Below are positions 9,386 through 19,193 of a DNA stretch of 64,000 nt, piece by piece. Origin of the DNA: an uncultured Eubacteriales bacterium (GTDB taxonomy: Bacteria; Bacillota; Clostridia; Lachnospirales; Bianqueaceae); contig OMYN01000006.1 in the NCBI GenBank assembly GCA_900315265.1, forward strand, positions 1-64,000, read 5' to 3'. The notes beneath the pieces are model-generated. The model saw nothing but the letters and a program-made list of their open reading frames with translations, was not told where the DNA came from and did no database searches. Position 1 is the stretch's first letter; every line of letters begins with the position of its first letter. The translations under genes and the position numbers were made by a program.

Positions 9386-9829
9386 TCACTCTGCCGAACC
9401 GCCTGCTGCTTCGATTTTTTCTTTAGCAGAAGCGCTGTAACGGCCTACTTTTACGGTCAGCTTTTTAGTAAGCTCACCGTTGCCGAGGATTTTGACACCG
9501 TCTTTAGCGTCACTGATGACTCCGGACTCAACAAGGAGCTCGGGGGTAACAACCGTACCATCTTCGAACTTGTTCAGACGATCAACGTTGATCGCCACGA
9601 TCTCATCCGGGATATGCAGGATCTTCTTATTGATACCACGTTTGGGAAGGCGTCTGTACAGAGGCATCTGACCGCCTTCAAAACCGACACGGGTATGTCC
9701 GCCGGAACGGGCTTTCTGACCTTTCGTACCACGTCCGGAACTTTTTCCGTTGCCGGTACCATGGCCGCGTCCTACACGGAAGCCGTCTCTTTTGGCTCCT
9801 TCAGCCGGCTTTAAATCTAATAACTCCAT
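9386..9829 (-). CDS. rplO: 50S ribosomal protein L15
   Basis: Late-assembly large-subunit protein. It has 147 residues with the Gly/Arg-rich N-terminal rRNA-binding extension ([20 protein letters not shown], about 20-40) and the C-terminal L18e-like globular domain. It lies 11 nt after rpmD, spc-operon order. Confidence 0.97.
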   Translation of the reverse strand: MELLDLKPAEGAKRDGFRVGRGHGTGNGKSSGRGTKGQKARSGGHTRVGFEGGQMPLYRRLPKRGINKKILHIPDEIVAINVDRLNKFEDGTVVTPELLVESGVISDAKDGVKILGNGELTKKLTVKVGRYSASAKEKIEAAGGSAE

Positions 9830-9840
9830 GTTGTAACTCC

Positions 9841-10026
9841 TTAATCCTGAATTTCTTCAACCTTTAACAGGTAGCTAACTTTCGCGATCATTCCGCGGAT
9901 AGCAGCGTTATCAGGCTGTACAACACTTCTCTGCGTCTTGGTAAGACCTAACGCTTTAACGGTTGCGCGCTGCTTCGGGATTGCACTGATCGGAGATTTT
10001 GCAAGCGTAATTTTAAGTTTTGCCAT
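9841..10026 (-). CDS. rpmD: 50S ribosomal protein L30
   Basis: Small ferredoxin-fold large-subunit protein. It has 61 residues beginning [13 protein letters not shown], with the conserved [12 protein letters not shown] segment. Full length. It lies 11 nt after rpsE and 11 nt before rplO. Confidence 0.96.
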   Translation of the reverse strand: MAKLKITLAKSPISAIPKQRATVKALGLTKTQRSVVQPDNAAIRGMIAKVSYLLKVEEIQD

Positions 10027-10037
10027 GATCTGTCTCC

Positions 10038-10550
10038 TTACCCTAAGATCTCTTCAACGGTCTTGCCGCGTTTCTGAGCGATTTCCTCAGGAGTGTACAG
10101 GGTTTTAAGTCCTGCAATCGTAGCAGCGACAACGTTGTTCTTATTGTTGGAATTCAGAGATTTGGTACGAATATTCTGAATTCCTGCAAGTTCCAGAACA
10201 GCTCGGGTGGAACCGCCGGCAATGATACCGGTACCTTCTTTAGCGTTCATCAGCAGAACGGAAGCTCTTCCGGCTACACCTTTAGTCGTGTAAGGAATGG
10301 AGTTAGCTTCGTCTCTGGGAACGAAGATCATGTTCTTTTTAGCTTCTTCTTCACCCTTGCGGATTGCTTCGGGAATTTCAATGGACTTGCCAAGACCGTA
10401 ACCTACATGACCGTTTCTGTCTCCGACAACGACCAGTGCGGTGAATTTCATGTTCTTGCCGCCCTTAGTAACTTTGGTTACGCGCTTGATGGTCACCAAT
10501 TTGGTTTCCAGTTCGCCCAGAGTGCTGGGATCAATCTTTACGTTACTCAT
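10038..10550 (-). CDS. rpsE: 30S ribosomal protein S5
   Basis: Small-subunit protein at the mRNA entry channel, with roles in fidelity and helicase activity. It has 170 residues: an N-terminal double-stranded-RNA-binding fold ([21 protein letters not shown], about 30-50) and a C-terminal domain. Loop residues linked to spectinomycin binding ([13 protein letters not shown] region) look ordinary. It lies 15 nt after rplR. Confidence 0.97.
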   Translation of the reverse strand: MSNVKIDPSTLGELETKLVTIKRVTKVTKGGKNMKFTALVVVGDRNGHVGYGLGKSIEIPEAIRKGEEEAKKNMIFVPRDEANSIPYTTKGVAGRASVLLMNAKEGTGIIAGGSTRAVLELAGIQNIRTKSLNSNNKNNVVAATIAGLKTLYTPEEIAQKRGKTVEEILG

Positions 10551-10565
10551 TCATAGCCTCCGTTA

Positions 10566-10928
10566 TCAGAACTTCAGTCCGGCTTCTCTGGCCGCGTCTG
10601 CAAGTGCCTGAACTTTTCCGTGATACAGGAAACCGCCACGGTCGAAAACAACCTCAGTGATACCTTTTTCAAGGGCACGTTTTGCAACCAGTTCGCCTAC
10701 GGCCTTTGCGGCTTCAACGGTATTGGTGTGCTCTACTTTATCTTTAACTTCTTTCTCATTGGTGGATGCAGCGGCAAGCGTGGTAGCGTTCGTGTCGTCG
10801 ATCACCTGAGCATAGATATGTTTGTCACTGCGGAAAACGCTGAGGCGCGGGCGCTGGGTGGTTCCGGTGATCGAAACACGCATTCTGTTATGTTTTTCAA
10901 TGCGGTTACTGTGCTTTTTCGTAATCAT
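10566..10928 (-). CDS. rplR: 50S ribosomal protein L18
   Basis: 5S rRNA-binding protein of the central protuberance, working with L5. It has 120 residues; the basic N-terminus, [20 protein letters not shown] and the C-terminal [21 protein letters not shown] are conserved. It lies 22 nt after rplF. Confidence 0.97.
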   Translation of the reverse strand: MITKKHSNRIEKHNRMRVSITGTTQRPRLSVFRSDKHIYAQVIDDTNATTLAAASTNEKEVKDKVEHTNTVEAAKAVGELVAKRALEKGITEVVFDRGGFLYHGKVQALADAAREAGLKF

Positions 10929-10950
10929 TGTTCCTTGTCACCTTTCTACC

Positions 10951-11493
10951 TTATTTACCGGTCTTTCCGACTTTACGACGGATATGCTCATAGTCGTACT
11001 TGATACCTTTTCCTTTATAAGGCTCCGGCGGGCGCTTGAAGCGGATATTGGCCGCATGCTGTCCTACCAGTTCCTTGTCGATGCCGCGGACAATGATATT
11101 GACCTGATCTTTGACCTCGGTCTCGATTCCTTCCGGATCCGGAATGATGACCGGATGTGAATATCCAAGGGACAGGTTCAGGTTTTTACCTTCTTTGGCA
11201 GCTCTGTAACCAACGCCGTTGATCTCCAGATGCTTTTCATAGCCCTGGGTTACTCCAACGACCATGTCATGGATCAGAGCTCTGGTCAGACCGTGCAGCG
11301 CGCGATGTGATTTGTCGTCGCTGTGACGGGTTACATGAATTTGATTATCTTTGCTTTCTACCGTGATGCTCTCGGGATACGTATGCGTAAGAGTGCCTTT
11401 GGGTCCTTTTACGGTAATGCTGTGTTCATCAGCGTTAACGGTAACGTCTACTCCCTGAGGAATATCAACAGGCTGTCTGCCGATTCGAGACAT
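10951..11493 (-). CDS. rplF: 50S ribosomal protein L6
   Basis: Large-subunit protein near the factor-binding site, made of two repeated domains. It has 180 residues and begins [15 protein letters not shown]; the C-terminal rRNA-binding segment [14 protein letters not shown] is conserved here as [14 protein letters not shown]. It lies 23 nt after rpsH. Confidence 0.97.
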   Translation of the reverse strand: MSRIGRQPVDIPQGVDVTVNADEHSITVKGPKGTLTHTYPESITVESKDNQIHVTRHSDDKSHRALHGLTRALIHDMVVGVTQGYEKHLEINGVGYRAAKEGKNLNLSLGYSHPVIIPDPEGIETEVKDQVNIIVRGIDKELVGQHAANIRFKRPPEPYKGKGIKYDYEHIRRKVGKTGK

Positions 11494-11516
11494 GCTTATT
11501 TACCTCCTAATCTCGA

Positions 11517-11918
11517 TTACCAAACAAATGCTACGACTTCGCCGCCAACGCCCGCTTTACGAGCTTCACGGTCAGTCATAACGCCTTTGTTTGTGGAAAT
11601 GATCGCAATACCGTAACCACCGAGAACCTTCGGCAGTTCGTCCTTGTTGGCATAAATACGAAGACCGGGTTTGGAAATCTTCTTGATTCCGCTGATAACC
11701 TTATCGTTTTTATCTTTGCCGTACTTTAATGTAATACGAATAGTCTTAAACTTGCCGTCCTCAACAACTTCCTGTTTCTGAATATAGCCTTCATTCTGCA
11801 GGATAGCAGCGATGGATTCCTTTTCTTTGGAAAAAGGAACATCAACCGTGTCGTGCTTAGCCACGTTTCCGTTGCGGATACGGGTCAGCATATCGGCAAT
11901 GGGATCACTCATCGTCAT
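11517..11918 (-). CDS. rpsH: 30S ribosomal protein S8
   Basis: Primary 16S rRNA-binding protein; in E. coli it also represses the spc operon. It has 133 residues. The first ATG is taken because AGGAGG lies 10 nt before it; a second ATG two codons on gives the more common MSDPIADML start but would be 16 nt from the site. The C-terminal [21 protein letters not shown] is typical. Confidence 0.96.
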   Translation of the reverse strand: MTMSDPIADMLTRIRNGNVAKHDTVDVPFSKEKESIAAILQNEGYIQKQEVVEDGKFKTIRITLKYGKDKNDKVISGIKKISKPGLRIYANKDELPKVLGGYGIAIISTNKGVMTDREARKAGVGGEVVAFVW

Positions 11919-11954
11919 CTTGGAATTACCTCCTGTTATGGTTCAAACTTAAGC

Positions 11955-12140
11955 TTACCAGCTGGCCTTTTTAACGCCCGGGATCTGACCCTTATAAGCC
12001 AGTTCACGGAAACAGATACGGCAGATGCCGTACTTACGAATTACGGAGTGGGGACGTCCGCAGATCTTGCAGCGGGTGTACGCTCTGGTAGAAAACTTAG
12101 GTTTGCGCTGCTGCTTAACTTTCATGGATGTTTTAGCCAT
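11955..12140 (-). CDS. rpsZ: 30S ribosomal protein S14 type Z
   Basis: Short zinc-binding form of S14, 61 residues. Two CxxC pairs (RCKICGRPH and ICRICFREL) bind zinc; the C-terminal sequence ends PGVKKASW, as in Gram-positive type Z proteins. It lies between rplE and rpsH, the normal spc-operon place. Confidence 0.97.
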   Translation of the reverse strand: MAKTSMKVKQQRKPKFSTRAYTRCKICGRPHSVIRKYGICRICFRELAYKGQIPGVKKASW

Positions 12141-12165
12141 GTAACTTTATCCTCCTAAGCGAATC

Positions 12166-12708
12166 TTACTTAACGAACGGCATTCCCATCAGGGCAAGCA
12201 ACTCTTTTGCTTCTTCATCCGTTTTAGCGGTGGTAACGAAGATGATGTCCATGCCGCGTACTTTATCGATCTTATCGTAACTGATCTCAGGGAAGATCAG
12301 CTGTTCTTTGATACCCAGAGCATAGTTGCCGCGGCCATCGAAAGAATCGGCGGAAACACCGCGGAAGTCACGTACACGAGGCAGTGCCAGGCTGATCAGA
12401 CGATCAGCAAAATCATACATTCTAACACCGCGAAGGGTAACTTTGCAGCCAATGGCCATTCCCTCACGAATTTTGAAGTTTGCGATAGACTTTTTCGCTT
12501 TGGTGATGATCGGCTTCTGTCCGGAAATAATTGTCAGATCAGAAACAGCGCTCTCGAGAGCTTTCGGATTATCCTTAGCCTCGCCGACACCCATGTTGAT
12601 GACGATCTTTTCCAGTTTCGGAACTTCCATCATGTTTTTATAATTGAACTTCTTGACCAGTTCCGGAACGACATTATTTAAATAGTACTCTTTCATTCGG
12701 CTACTCAC
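12166..12708 (-). CDS. rplE: 50S ribosomal protein L5
   Basis: 5S rRNA-binding protein of the central protuberance that contacts P-site tRNA. It has 180 residues, full length. The start codon is GTG, supported by AGGAGG 9 nt upstream; the ATG four codons later would be 21 nt away. Conserved segments include [16 protein letters not shown] and the C-terminal [19 protein letters not shown]. Confidence 0.96.
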   Translation of the reverse strand: MSSRMKEYYLNNVVPELVKKFNYKNMMEVPKLEKIVINMGVGEAKDNPKALESAVSDLTIISGQKPIITKAKKSIANFKIREGMAIGCKVTLRGVRMYDFADRLISLALPRVRDFRGVSADSFDGRGNYALGIKEQLIFPEISYDKIDKVRGMDIIFVTTAKTDEEAKELLALMGMPFVK

Positions 12709-12724
12709 TGTTCATTACCTCCTA

Positions 12725-13060
12725 TTAGTCAATCACATCACCGTTGGACTTGGCGTAACGCGTGCGAGTAACTTTTTCCTTGCCGTCAACAGTCTTAACT
12801 TCTGTCTTGATGCCGACGCGGGTAACTTTTCCGTCATGTACCAGCATAACATTGGATACATCGATCGGAGCTTCCTTATGAACGATACCGGCCTGGTTCT
12901 CAGCATTGGTCTGTTTCATATGCTTGGTAACCATATTAACGCCTTCAACGATCACACGTGCATTCTCCTGATCAACAACAAGGATTTTACCCTCTTTACC
13001 TTTATCTTTACCGCTGATAACGCGAACAGTGTCATTCTTCTTGATCTTCAGTTTTGCCAT
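12725..13060 (-). CDS. rplX: 50S ribosomal protein L24
   Basis: Assembly-initiating large-subunit protein with a KOW motif ([18 protein letters not shown], about 12-29). It has 111 residues from the ATG at 13060, where the protein begins [15 protein letters not shown]. The open frame extends about 40 codons further upstream, but that part overlaps the end of rplN and does not resemble L24, so the internal start with its GGAGGTG site is preferred. Confidence 0.96.
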   Translation of the reverse strand: MAKLKIKKNDTVRVISGKDKGKEGKILVVDQENARVIVEGVNMVTKHMKQTNAENQAGIVHKEAPIDVSNVMLVHDGKVTRVGIKTEVKTVDGKEKVTRTRYAKSNGDVID

Positions 13061-13073
13061 GGTGACACCTCCA

Positions 13074-13442
13074 TTAAAGAACCTCAGGAGCCAGGGAAAG
13101 GATACGCATGTAGTTCTTTTCACGAAGCTCTCTGGCGACAGGCCCAAAGATACGGGTACCGGTCGGGGTCTTATCATCATTAATAATTACAGCTGCATTC
13201 TCATCGAAACGGATGTAGCTCCCGTCCTGGCGACGGATCGGTCTCTTGGTACGAACAACGACTGCTTTAACAACATCGCCTTTTTTTACAACTCCGCCGG
13301 GTGTTGCATCTTTGACAGCACAAACGACTACATCACCAACTGCGGCATATCTACGGGTTGATCCGCCCATGGCACGGATGACCAGAAGTTCTCTGGCACC
13401 TGTGTTATCGGCAACCACCAACCGGCTCTCAGTTTGAAGCAT
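13074..13442 (-). CDS. rplN: 50S ribosomal protein L14
   Basis: Large-subunit interface protein contacting 16S rRNA. It has 122 residues, the exact family length, beginning [18 protein letters not shown]. The ATG at 13442 is preferred over a TTG three codons upstream: AGGAGG is 9 nt before the ATG and the TTG would be too close to it. It lies 22 nt after rpsQ. Confidence 0.97.
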   Translation of the reverse strand: MLQTESRLVVADNTGARELLVIRAMGGSTRRYAAVGDVVVCAVKDATPGGVVKKGDVVKAVVVRTKRPIRRQDGSYIRFDENAAVIINDDKTPTGTRIFGPVARELREKNYMRILSLAPEVL

Positions 13443-13464
13443 GATTGGCAACCTCCTAAATTAA

Positions 13465-13725
13465 TTATTTTGCCTTTTCAACGATTTCGACAACGCGCCA
13501 TCTTTTGTCTTTGGACAAAGGTCTGGTCTCCATAACTCTTACGCGGTCGCCTACATGGCACTCATTGTTCTCGTCATGAGCCTTCAGAGTGTAAGTCTTC
13601 TTAATGATCTTGCCATAGTCCGGATGCTGTACGTTATTAACAACCTTTACAACAACCGTCTTATCCATTTTATCGCTGGAAACGGTACCAACCATGGTCT
13701 TTCTAAGATTTCTCTCCAATTTCAA
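13465..13725 (-). CDS. rpsQ: 30S ribosomal protein S17
   Basis: Primary 16S rRNA-binding OB-fold protein of the 5' domain. It has 86 residues with the conserved [19 protein letters not shown] start and the C-terminal [23 protein letters not shown]. It lies 17 nt after rpmC. Confidence 0.97.
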   Translation of the reverse strand: MKLERNLRKTMVGTVSSDKMDKTVVVKVVNNVQHPDYGKIIKKTYTLKAHDENNECHVGDRVRVMETRPLSKDKRWRVVEIVEKAK

Positions 13726-13742
13726 AACCTCCTGTTAGTCCG

Positions 13743-13946
13743 TTACTGATTAGCCTTTTCAGTCAATACAGTCTGGATGCGCGCAATGTTCTTGCGAACT
13801 TCCTTGATACGTGCTGTATTGTTCAGCTGATTGGTGGCATTCTGAAAACGGAGATTGAATAATTCCTTCTTTGCTGCGGTCAATTCTGCCTGCAGCTGAT
13901 CGGGAGTTTTAACTTTAAGATCATTTACGTATTCGGTTTTCTTCAC
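13743..13946 (-). CDS. rpmC: 50S ribosomal protein L29
   Basis: Small helical hairpin protein at the tunnel exit, next to the docking site of signal recognition particle and trigger factor. It has 67 residues with the typical [16 protein letters not shown] core. It lies 27 nt after rplP. Confidence 0.96.
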   Translation of the reverse strand: MKKTEYVNDLKVKTPDQLQAELTAAKKELFNLRFQNATNQLNNTARIKEVRKNIARIQTVLTEKANQ

Positions 13947-13973
13947 TTTTGTTCACCATCCTCTATCATCCGC

Positions 13974-14411
13974 TTATTCTTTCGGCCCAAGCTGAGCTTC
14001 CAGAGCTTCGCGGGAAATGATCTTGCATTTGATGGGGAGCTTGTAACTTGCAAGGCGAAGAGCCTCTTTAGCATCTGTCTCACTTACTCCGCCGATCTCA
14101 AACAGAACGCGGCCAGGTTTTGCAACAGCTACCCAATACTCAACAGCACCTTTTCCGGAACCCATTCGGGTTTCAGCCGGTTTTGCAGTAACAGGCTTGT
14201 CCGGGAAAATTTTGATCCAGATCTGTCCGCCGCGTTTTACATAACGGGTCATGGCAACACGGGCAGCTTCGATCTGATTGGATTTGATCCATCCGGGTGT
14301 GGTGGCAACTAATCCGTAATCACCGTAAGTAATGCGGTTGCCCTTGGTAACTTTTCCGGCCATGCTGCCGCGGAACTGCTTACGATGCTTTACTCGTTTA
14401 GGCATTAACAT
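13974..14411 (-). CDS. rplP: 50S ribosomal protein L16
   Basis: Large-subunit protein at the A-site tRNA elbow. It has 145 residues, beginning [15 protein letters not shown]; the first ATG fits relatives that start ML(L/M)PKR. The start overlaps the rpsC stop by one base (TAATG), so translation is coupled. Conserved G-K-rich segment: [14 protein letters not shown]. Confidence 0.97.
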   Translation of the reverse strand: MLMPKRVKHRKQFRGSMAGKVTKGNRITYGDYGLVATTPGWIKSNQIEAARVAMTRYVKRGGQIWIKIFPDKPVTAKPAETRMGSGKGAVEYWVAVAKPGRVLFEIGGVSETDAKEALRLASYKLPIKCKIISREALEAQLGPKE

Positions 14412-15070
14412 TAGTTATCGCTCCCTTCTTTCTTGGCTTTTACAGGAAGAACCTCACCATGGTTGATCCATACTTTAACGCCAAGCTTACCATATGCGGT
14501 ATGTGCTTCTGCAAAACCGTAGTCAATGTTTGCGCGTAAGGTCTGAAGAGGAAGCACACCTTCGTTGTAAGACTCGTCACGTGCGATCTCTGCACCGCCG
14601 ACACGTCCGCCGACCGTAGCTTTAACGCCTTTAGCACCGGCTTTCATAGCACGGCTGATGGACTGTTTCATAGCACGGCGGAAAGAAACACGATTCTCCA
14701 GCTGCTGAGCGATGTTCTCAGCAACCAGCTGAGCGTCGCGTTCAGGGCGTCTGACCTCAACGATATTCAGAGAAACTTTGCTTTCGGTCATGGTCTGCAG
14801 CTCATCTTTCAGCATTTTAACGCCGACTGCATCTTTGCCGATGATGATACCGGGCTTTGCGGTATAAACGATCACTTTGATGCGTCCGGCCGCACGCTCG
14901 ATCTCGATTTTGGAAATACCTGCCTGATACAGTTTCTCTTTAAGGAAATTACGGATCTTGCGGTCTTCAACCAGGAGATCTCCGAACTGTTTGGAATCAG
15001 CATACCATTTGGTATCCCAATCCTGAATAACTCCGACTCTCAGTCCATGCGGATTAACTTTCTGACCCAT
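14411..15070 (-). CDS. rpsC: 30S ribosomal protein S3
   Basis: Small-subunit protein lining the mRNA entry channel. It has 219 residues with an N-terminal KH domain ([21 protein letters not shown], about 70-90) and a C-terminal S3 domain ([20 protein letters not shown]). Full length. It lies 11 nt after rplV and overlaps rplP by one base. Confidence 0.97.
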   Translation of the reverse strand: MGQKVNPHGLRVGVIQDWDTKWYADSKQFGDLLVEDRKIRNFLKEKLYQAGISKIEIERAAGRIKVIVYTAKPGIIIGKDAVGVKMLKDELQTMTESKVSLNIVEVRRPERDAQLVAENIAQQLENRVSFRRAMKQSISRAMKAGAKGVKATVGGRVGGAEIARDESYNEGVLPLQTLRANIDYGFAEAHTAYGKLGVKVWINHGEVLPVKAKKEGSDN

Positions 15071-15081
15071 GAGTCTCCTCC

Positions 15082-15483
15082 TTATCTCTGATTCAGAATA
15101 ATAGTGATGTGGCTGGATCTCTTCAGAATACGATCCGCTCTTCCCTGAGAGCGAGGTCTGATTCTCTTAAGAGTGGGACCCTGGTTTGCAAAAGCTTCTT
15201 CTACGAAAAGCTTGTTGGTGTCAATATCCATATCACGCTCGGAAGCTGCATACTGTGCATTTGCTACAGCTGAGTCAAGCACCTTGCTGATCACTCTTGC
15301 GCCTTCACGGGGAGTAGCGGCAAGAATAGCAGAAGCAAGGGCAACATCTTTACCTTTAATGGTATCTAATACGATCTTAGCCTTAGTAACGGGAATGCTT
15401 ACATACGTAACGCTTGCTCTCGGACGCTGGTCCTTGTTGGCATTACGTTCCCGCTTAATCTGGCTTCTATGTCCTTTCGCCAT
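15082..15483 (-). CDS. rplV: 50S ribosomal protein L22
   Basis: Large-subunit protein whose beta-hairpin lines the exit tunnel, the macrolide-relevant constriction. It has 133 residues, slightly longer than the 110-115 of many bacteria because of an N-terminal extension ([20 protein letters not shown]). The hairpin segment ending in [19 protein letters not shown] is conserved. Confidence 0.96.
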   Translation of the reverse strand: MAKGHRSQIKRERNANKDQRPRASVTYVSIPVTKAKIVLDTIKGKDVALASAILAATPREGARVISKVLDSAVANAQYAASERDMDIDTNKLFVEEAFANQGPTLKRIRPRSQGRADRILKRSSHITIILNQR

Positions 15484-15508
15484 TTTAGATCCTCCTTAAC
15501 GATTTAAG

Positions 15509-15802
15509 TTACTTGGCAGCAGGAGCAACTCCTGCCTTTTTCTCATCTTTAACATGTCCGCGATAGGTGCGGGTAACAACAAACTCACCCAGCTTGTGAC
15601 CTACCATATCCTCGGTTACATAAACCGGAACATGTTTTCTGCCGTCATGAACCGCAAGGGTATGACCAACGAAAGACGGGAAAATCGTAGAACGGCGGGA
15701 CCAGGTCTTGATGACCTGTTTATCGCCGGATGCATTCAAAGCTTCTACTTTCTTTAATAACGATGCGTCCGCGAACGGACCTTTCTTTAAGGAACGCGCC
15801 AT
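15509..15802 (-). CDS. rpsS: 30S ribosomal protein S19
   Basis: Head protein of the small subunit. It has 97 residues beginning [12 protein letters not shown], with [17 protein letters not shown] and [16 protein letters not shown] conserved. It lies 13 nt after rplB. Confidence 0.97.
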   Translation of the reverse strand: MARSLKKGPFADASLLKKVEALNASGDKQVIKTWSRRSTIFPSFVGHTLAVHDGRKHVPVYVTEDMVGHKLGEFVVTRTYRGHVKDEKKAGVAPAAK

Positions 15803-15815
15803 TTATTATGCCTCC

Positions 15816-16652
15816 TTATTTGCTGCTCTTCGCACGGCTGCGAACGATATATTTGTCGGAATGTTTCTTCTTGCGAGTCTTAAGACCCATTGCAGGTTTA
15901 CCCCAAGGAGTCATAGGTGACGGATGTCCAACAGGAGCTTTTCCCTCGCCGCCGCCATGCGGATGGTCATTGGGGTTCATAACAGAACCACGAACGGTAG
16001 GACGAATGCCCTTGTTTCTCGTACGCCCTGCTTTTCCAACGTTTACCAGCTCATGGTCGCCGTTGCTGACGAGGCCGATGGTGGCGCGGCAGTCAAGAGA
16101 AACCATTCTCATCTCGCCGGAGGGAAGTCTCAGCGTAGCGAAACCATTCTCTTTAGCCATCAGCTGTGCAGCATTTCCGGCTGCACGAACCATCTGGCCG
16201 CCTTTGCCGGCTTTAAGCTCAATGTTATGAACATAAGTGCCGGTAGGAACATCTTTTAAAGGAAGCGCGTTTCCGGTGCGGATCTCGACGCCGCTGCCGC
16301 TTACGACTTTGTCGCCCGCCTTCAGGCCTTCCGGTGCGATGATGTAGCGTTTTTCGCCATCGGCATAAACCAGAAGAGCAAGGAAAGCAGTACGGTTAGG
16401 ATCGTACTCGATCTGACGAACAGTTGCCGGAATGTTGTCTTTATCTCTCTTAAAATCAACGATTCTGTAAAGCTTCTTGGAGCCGCCGCCCTGATGACGG
16501 ACGGTGATCTTACCGTAGTTGTTGCGTCCTGCGTTGTTCTTAACGCGAACGGTCAGCGACCTTTCGGGATCATTTTTGGCAATACCCTCATAAGAGGTGC
16601 TGGTCATATTTCTCCGAGAAGCGGTATAAGGCTTATAGGTTTTAATAGCCAT
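15816..16652 (-). CDS. rplB: 50S ribosomal protein L2
   Basis: Core 23S rRNA-binding protein required for subunit association and peptidyl transfer. It has 278 residues: an OB-like domain, an SH3-like domain and the C-terminal [19 protein letters not shown] segment (about 222-240) carrying the histidine important for peptidyl transferase. It lies 58 nt after rplW. Confidence 0.97.
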   Translation of the reverse strand: MAIKTYKPYTASRRNMTSTSYEGIAKNDPERSLTVRVKNNAGRNNYGKITVRHQGGGSKKLYRIVDFKRDKDNIPATVRQIEYDPNRTAFLALLVYADGEKRYIIAPEGLKAGDKVVSGSGVEIRTGNALPLKDVPTGTYVHNIELKAGKGGQMVRAAGNAAQLMAKENGFATLRLPSGEMRMVSLDCRATIGLVSNGDHELVNVGKAGRTRNKGIRPTVRGSVMNPNDHPHGGGEGKAPVGHPSPMTPWGKPAMGLKTRKKKHSDKYIVRSRAKSSK

Positions 16653-16710
16653 TATAATTTCTCCTTTCGGTACACTTCATTAGATAATGGAATTACCGGA
16701 TCTGACCGAA

Positions 16711-17010
16711 TCAGATTCCCTGGAAGAATTCGATATCTTTGCTGTCTTCGGTCAGAGTTACGACTGCACGCTTGATATCATTGGTGCGTCCTGTCGTATA
16801 ACCTCTTCTCTTATTCTTGCCGCGGCGGTTCATAGTATTAACACTTTTTACCTTAGCACCGTCGAACATCTTTTCAACAGCTTCATGGATCTGAACTTTG
16901 GTAGCATCGGGATTGACGATAAAGGTATACTTTTTGTCTCCCAGCATGCCCATGCTTTTTTCAGTGATCACGGGTTTGATAATTACGTCGTAGTATTTCA
17001 GATCTGCCAT
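16711..17010 (-). CDS. rplW: 50S ribosomal protein L23
   Basis: Tunnel-exit protein that docks trigger factor and SRP. It has 99 residues with the conserved IIKPVITEKSM start and the loop NTMNRRGKNKRRGYTTGRTND. Its ATG overlaps the rplD stop by one base (TAATG). Confidence 0.97.
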   Translation of the reverse strand: MADLKYYDVIIKPVITEKSMGMLGDKKYTFIVNPDATKVQIHEAVEKMFDGAKVKSVNTMNRRGKNKRRGYTTGRTNDIKRAVVTLTEDSKDIEFFQGI

Positions 17011-17630
17011 TATGCAAACACCTCTTCAATCTTCTCGATCGCATCTTTCGTAGCGACCAGGTTCTCATACTTCAGAACGTCGTAAACGTTAACCTGTTCG
17101 GCAGGAAGCGTTTTTACATCCGGGATGTTGCGGGCTGAGAGAATAACGTTTTTATTGTCACCGGTCAGAAGGACAAGGGCCTTGTTCAGCTTGAACTGAT
17201 CAAGAACTTTGACCATGTCTTTCGTCTTGATCTCGCTGAGGGTCAACTCGTCGAGAACGGTAAGCTTATTCTCCTGAACGCAGCTTGTCAAAGCGCTGCG
17301 GATCGCAACGCGGCGAGCCTTTTTATTCATTTTAACAGCATAATCGCGCGGTTTCGGAGCAAAGACAACACCGCCGCCGACCCACTGAGGTGAACGGATA
17401 GATCCCTGACGGGCACGGCCTGTACCCTTCTGACGATAAGGTTTCTTGCCGCCGCCGCTAACTTCTGCACGGGTCCTTGCACTCTGCGTGCCCTGTCTGA
17501 GCGCTGCCAGGTGAGCAACAACTGCTTCGTGCATAACCGGAACATTGACTTCAGCACCAAAAACGGAATCGTTCAGTTCGATTTCGCCGTTCTGAGTGCC
17601 GTCCATTTTATAAACAGCAACTTTAGCCAT
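17010..17630 (-). CDS. rplD: 50S ribosomal protein L4
   Basis: Early-assembly large-subunit protein whose loop reaches the exit tunnel; in E. coli it represses the S10 operon. It has 206 residues from the ATG at 17630 ([11 protein letters not shown]), which has AAGGAGG 7 nt before it; the in-frame extension of seven codons reads through that site and is rejected. Tunnel loop: [21 protein letters not shown]. Confidence 0.96.
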   Translation of the reverse strand: MAKVAVYKMDGTQNGEIELNDSVFGAEVNVPVMHEAVVAHLAALRQGTQSARTRAEVSGGGKKPYRQKGTGRARQGSIRSPQWVGGGVVFAPKPRDYAVKMNKKARRVAIRSALTSCVQENKLTVLDELTLSEIKTKDMVKVLDQFKLNKALVLLTGDNKNVILSARNIPDVKTLPAEQVNVYDVLKYENLVATKDAIEKIEEVFA

Positions 17631-17647
17631 GTTCTTTCCTCCTTCAA

Positions 17648-18280
17648 TCAAGCCTTAACGCTGTTGATAACGGTAACAACAGCTTTCTTCGGTCCCGGAA
17701 CGGAACCTTTGATCAGAAGCAGGTTGCGCTCAGCATCAACGCGAACAACTTCAAGATTCTGTACCGTTACATGAACGTCGCCCATATGTCCGGCCAATTT
17801 TTTGCCTTTGAATACACGGGCCGGATCGGTAGATGCACCAAGAGATCCGGAGGAACGATGGTATTTGGAACCATGCTCCATAGGTCCTCTGTGCAGTCCC
17901 CAGCGGTGGATACCGCCCTGATAACCTTTACCTTTGCTGGTGCCTGCAACGTCAACTTTGTCACCAGCCTGGAACGTGTCAGCCTTGATCTCGTCGCCGA
18001 CCTTGCACTCTTCGGCATTGTCAAGTCTGAATTCCTTTACGGTGCTCTTTACAGCACTGCCGGCAGCTTTGAACTGACCCTTATCCGGTTTGCTGACAAG
18101 CTTCTCGCGGGTATCGCCGAAGCCTACCTTAACAGCCGAATAACCGTCATGCTCAACCGTCTTTACCTGAAGCACCGTGCAGGGACCTGCTTCCAGGACA
18201 GTAACGGGGATCATCTCGCCGGTTTCCTGATCGAAGATCTGTGTCATGCCGATCTTCTTTGCCAGAATGGCTTTCTTCAT
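17648..18280 (-). CDS. rplC: 50S ribosomal protein L3
   Basis: Early-assembly large-subunit protein near the peptidyl-transferase centre. It has 210 residues; starts [17 protein letters not shown], with central [16 protein letters not shown] (the glutamine is the family's methylated position) and [16 protein letters not shown]. It lies 129 nt after rpsJ and 17 nt before rplD. Confidence 0.97.
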   Translation of the reverse strand: MKKAILAKKIGMTQIFDQETGEMIPVTVLEAGPCTVLQVKTVEHDGYSAVKVGFGDTREKLVSKPDKGQFKAAGSAVKSTVKEFRLDNAEECKVGDEIKADTFQAGDKVDVAGTSKGKGYQGGIHRWGLHRGPMEHGSKYHRSSGSLGASTDPARVFKGKKLAGHMGDVHVTVQNLEVVRVDAERNLLLIKGSVPGPKKAVVTVINSVKA

Positions 18281-18409
18281 GGTCTAACCTCCTAATAATC
18301 TACAGCGGACCCGCCTTTATAAGGCGGTTCATCCTAGGTCATTAAGCTGGCACACTATATGTCAACCGAAATAACCGTCTGTGTTAGAATTGCTTGTTCG
18401 GGTTTCTGA
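18281..18409 (-). promoter_or_regulatory. Hairpin in rpsJ-rplC spacer
   Basis: The 129-nt spacer contains a perfect 7-bp hairpin CCGCCTT-TAT-AAGGCGG (18311-18327) 31 nt before the rplC start. It has no T tract on the minus strand. It could be an operon-internal control or processing site; no function is shown by the sequence. Confidence 0.35.
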
Positions 18410-18733
18410 TTAGTTTTTAGCAGTGACCTGAATGTCTACGCCAGCCGGAAGTTCCAGTCTGGAAAGAGCATCCAAAGTCTTTTTGTTGGGATTGAGAATG
18501 TCGACCAGTCTCTTGTGAGTTCTCTGTTCGAACTGTTCCCGGGAATCCTTATACTTGAATACAGCGCGCAGAACCGTTACGACTTCTTTCTGAGTCGGAA
18601 GCGGGATAGGACCGCTGACTTCGGATCCGGTACGGATCGCAGTTTCAACGATCTTCTTTGCAGCCTGATCGATCAGCTGATGATCATAGGCCTTCAAGGT
18701 AATACGGATCTTTGTTGCTTTACTTTCTGCCAT
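18410..18733 (-). CDS. rpsJ: 30S ribosomal protein S10
   Basis: Small-subunit protein that is also NusE, the NusB partner in antitermination. It has 107 residues, with [23 protein letters not shown] at the start and [15 protein letters not shown] conserved; the usual variable loop is present. It is the first gene of the S10-spc-alpha superoperon and is preceded by a strong AAGGAGG site and a leader of about 270 nt. Confidence 0.97.
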   Translation of the reverse strand: MAESKATKIRITLKAYDHQLIDQAAKKIVETAIRTGSEVSGPIPLPTQKEVVTVLRAVFKYKDSREQFEQRTHKRLVDILNPNKKTLDALSRLELPAGVDIQVTAKN

Positions 18734-19010
18734 AAAAAAACAGCCTCCTTAATCGCTTGAATGCACTGAAGACGCAGTGCTGCGACATGTGTGACTGTAC
18801 ACCTAGCCGTGCGTTTCATTTCCTTGAACAAGCAGAAAAAGGAATATGCCGCACTAATTCAATTGTACAGTGACTCTTGTCGTCCGTTTCGTGAACTAGA
18901 CATTCGCTCCCCGTGAATTCCCACACTAAAAGCCTTATTAAAGGATTCTTCCAAGGATTCTTCCGTGTGCAACCTCCCGGATCATCACTCACTTTTTGTC
19001 ACGCTCGAAT
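18734..19010 (-). promoter_or_regulatory. Long leader of the S10 superoperon
   Basis: About 270 nt of RNA separate the predicted promoter from rpsJ, with no open frame that I would call a gene. The leader contains a 6-bp hairpin GCACTG/CAGTGC (18763-18780) about 30 nt before the start codon and an exact tandem 12-bp duplication at 18941-18964. Long leaders here commonly bind L4 or another r-protein for feedback control; which protein would bind this one is not evident. Confidence 0.5.
18941..18964. repeat. Exact tandem 12-bp duplication
   Basis: AAGGATTCTTCC occurs twice head to tail (18941-18952 and 18953-18964) inside the rpsJ leader. In the RNA each copy reads GGAAGAATCCTT; the unit is partly self-complementary (GGA...TCC, AAGGATTCTT). 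A third partial copy (AAGGCTT) follows in the RNA. Confidence 0.85.
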
Positions 19011-19039
19011 ATTTTAACACATGCTTTGCAGGAAAGCAA
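19011..19039 (-). promoter_or_regulatory. Predicted promoter of the S10 superoperon
   Basis: On the minus strand TTGCTT (19034-19039) and TAAAAT (19011-19016) are separated by exactly 17 bp, a good sigma-A type promoter. It lies downstream of the tuf terminator region in reading direction and upstream of rpsJ, and would yield a leader of about 270 nt. Confidence 0.7.
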
Positions 19040-19120
19040 CGATTGTTTTACGCATTTTCATGAAATACTAGAAAACTTTCGGTATTTTTTCGGGATATTT
19101 TTGTGCATTTTCGATAATAC

Positions 19121-19150
19121 AAAAGGAGATGCCTTTCGGCATCTCCTTTA
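19121..19150 (-). terminator. Intrinsic terminator after tuf
   Basis: A perfect 12-bp stem AAAGGAGATGCC/GGCATCTCCTTT (19122-19133 with 19138-19149) with a 4-nt loop starts 44 nt beyond the tuf stop, and the minus-strand RNA continues with TTTTGTATTA. The remaining stretch to the S10 promoter is AT-rich with no gene. Confidence 0.85.
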
Positions 19151-19193
19151 TTAGATCGTTTCGAACAAGGTCCGAAACTTATCTGTTGAAAGA

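Noticed and set aside
13061-13180. N-terminal extension of rplX by about 40 codons
   Set aside because: The extension overlaps rplN, does not look like L24 and contains the ribosome-binding site of the internal ATG.
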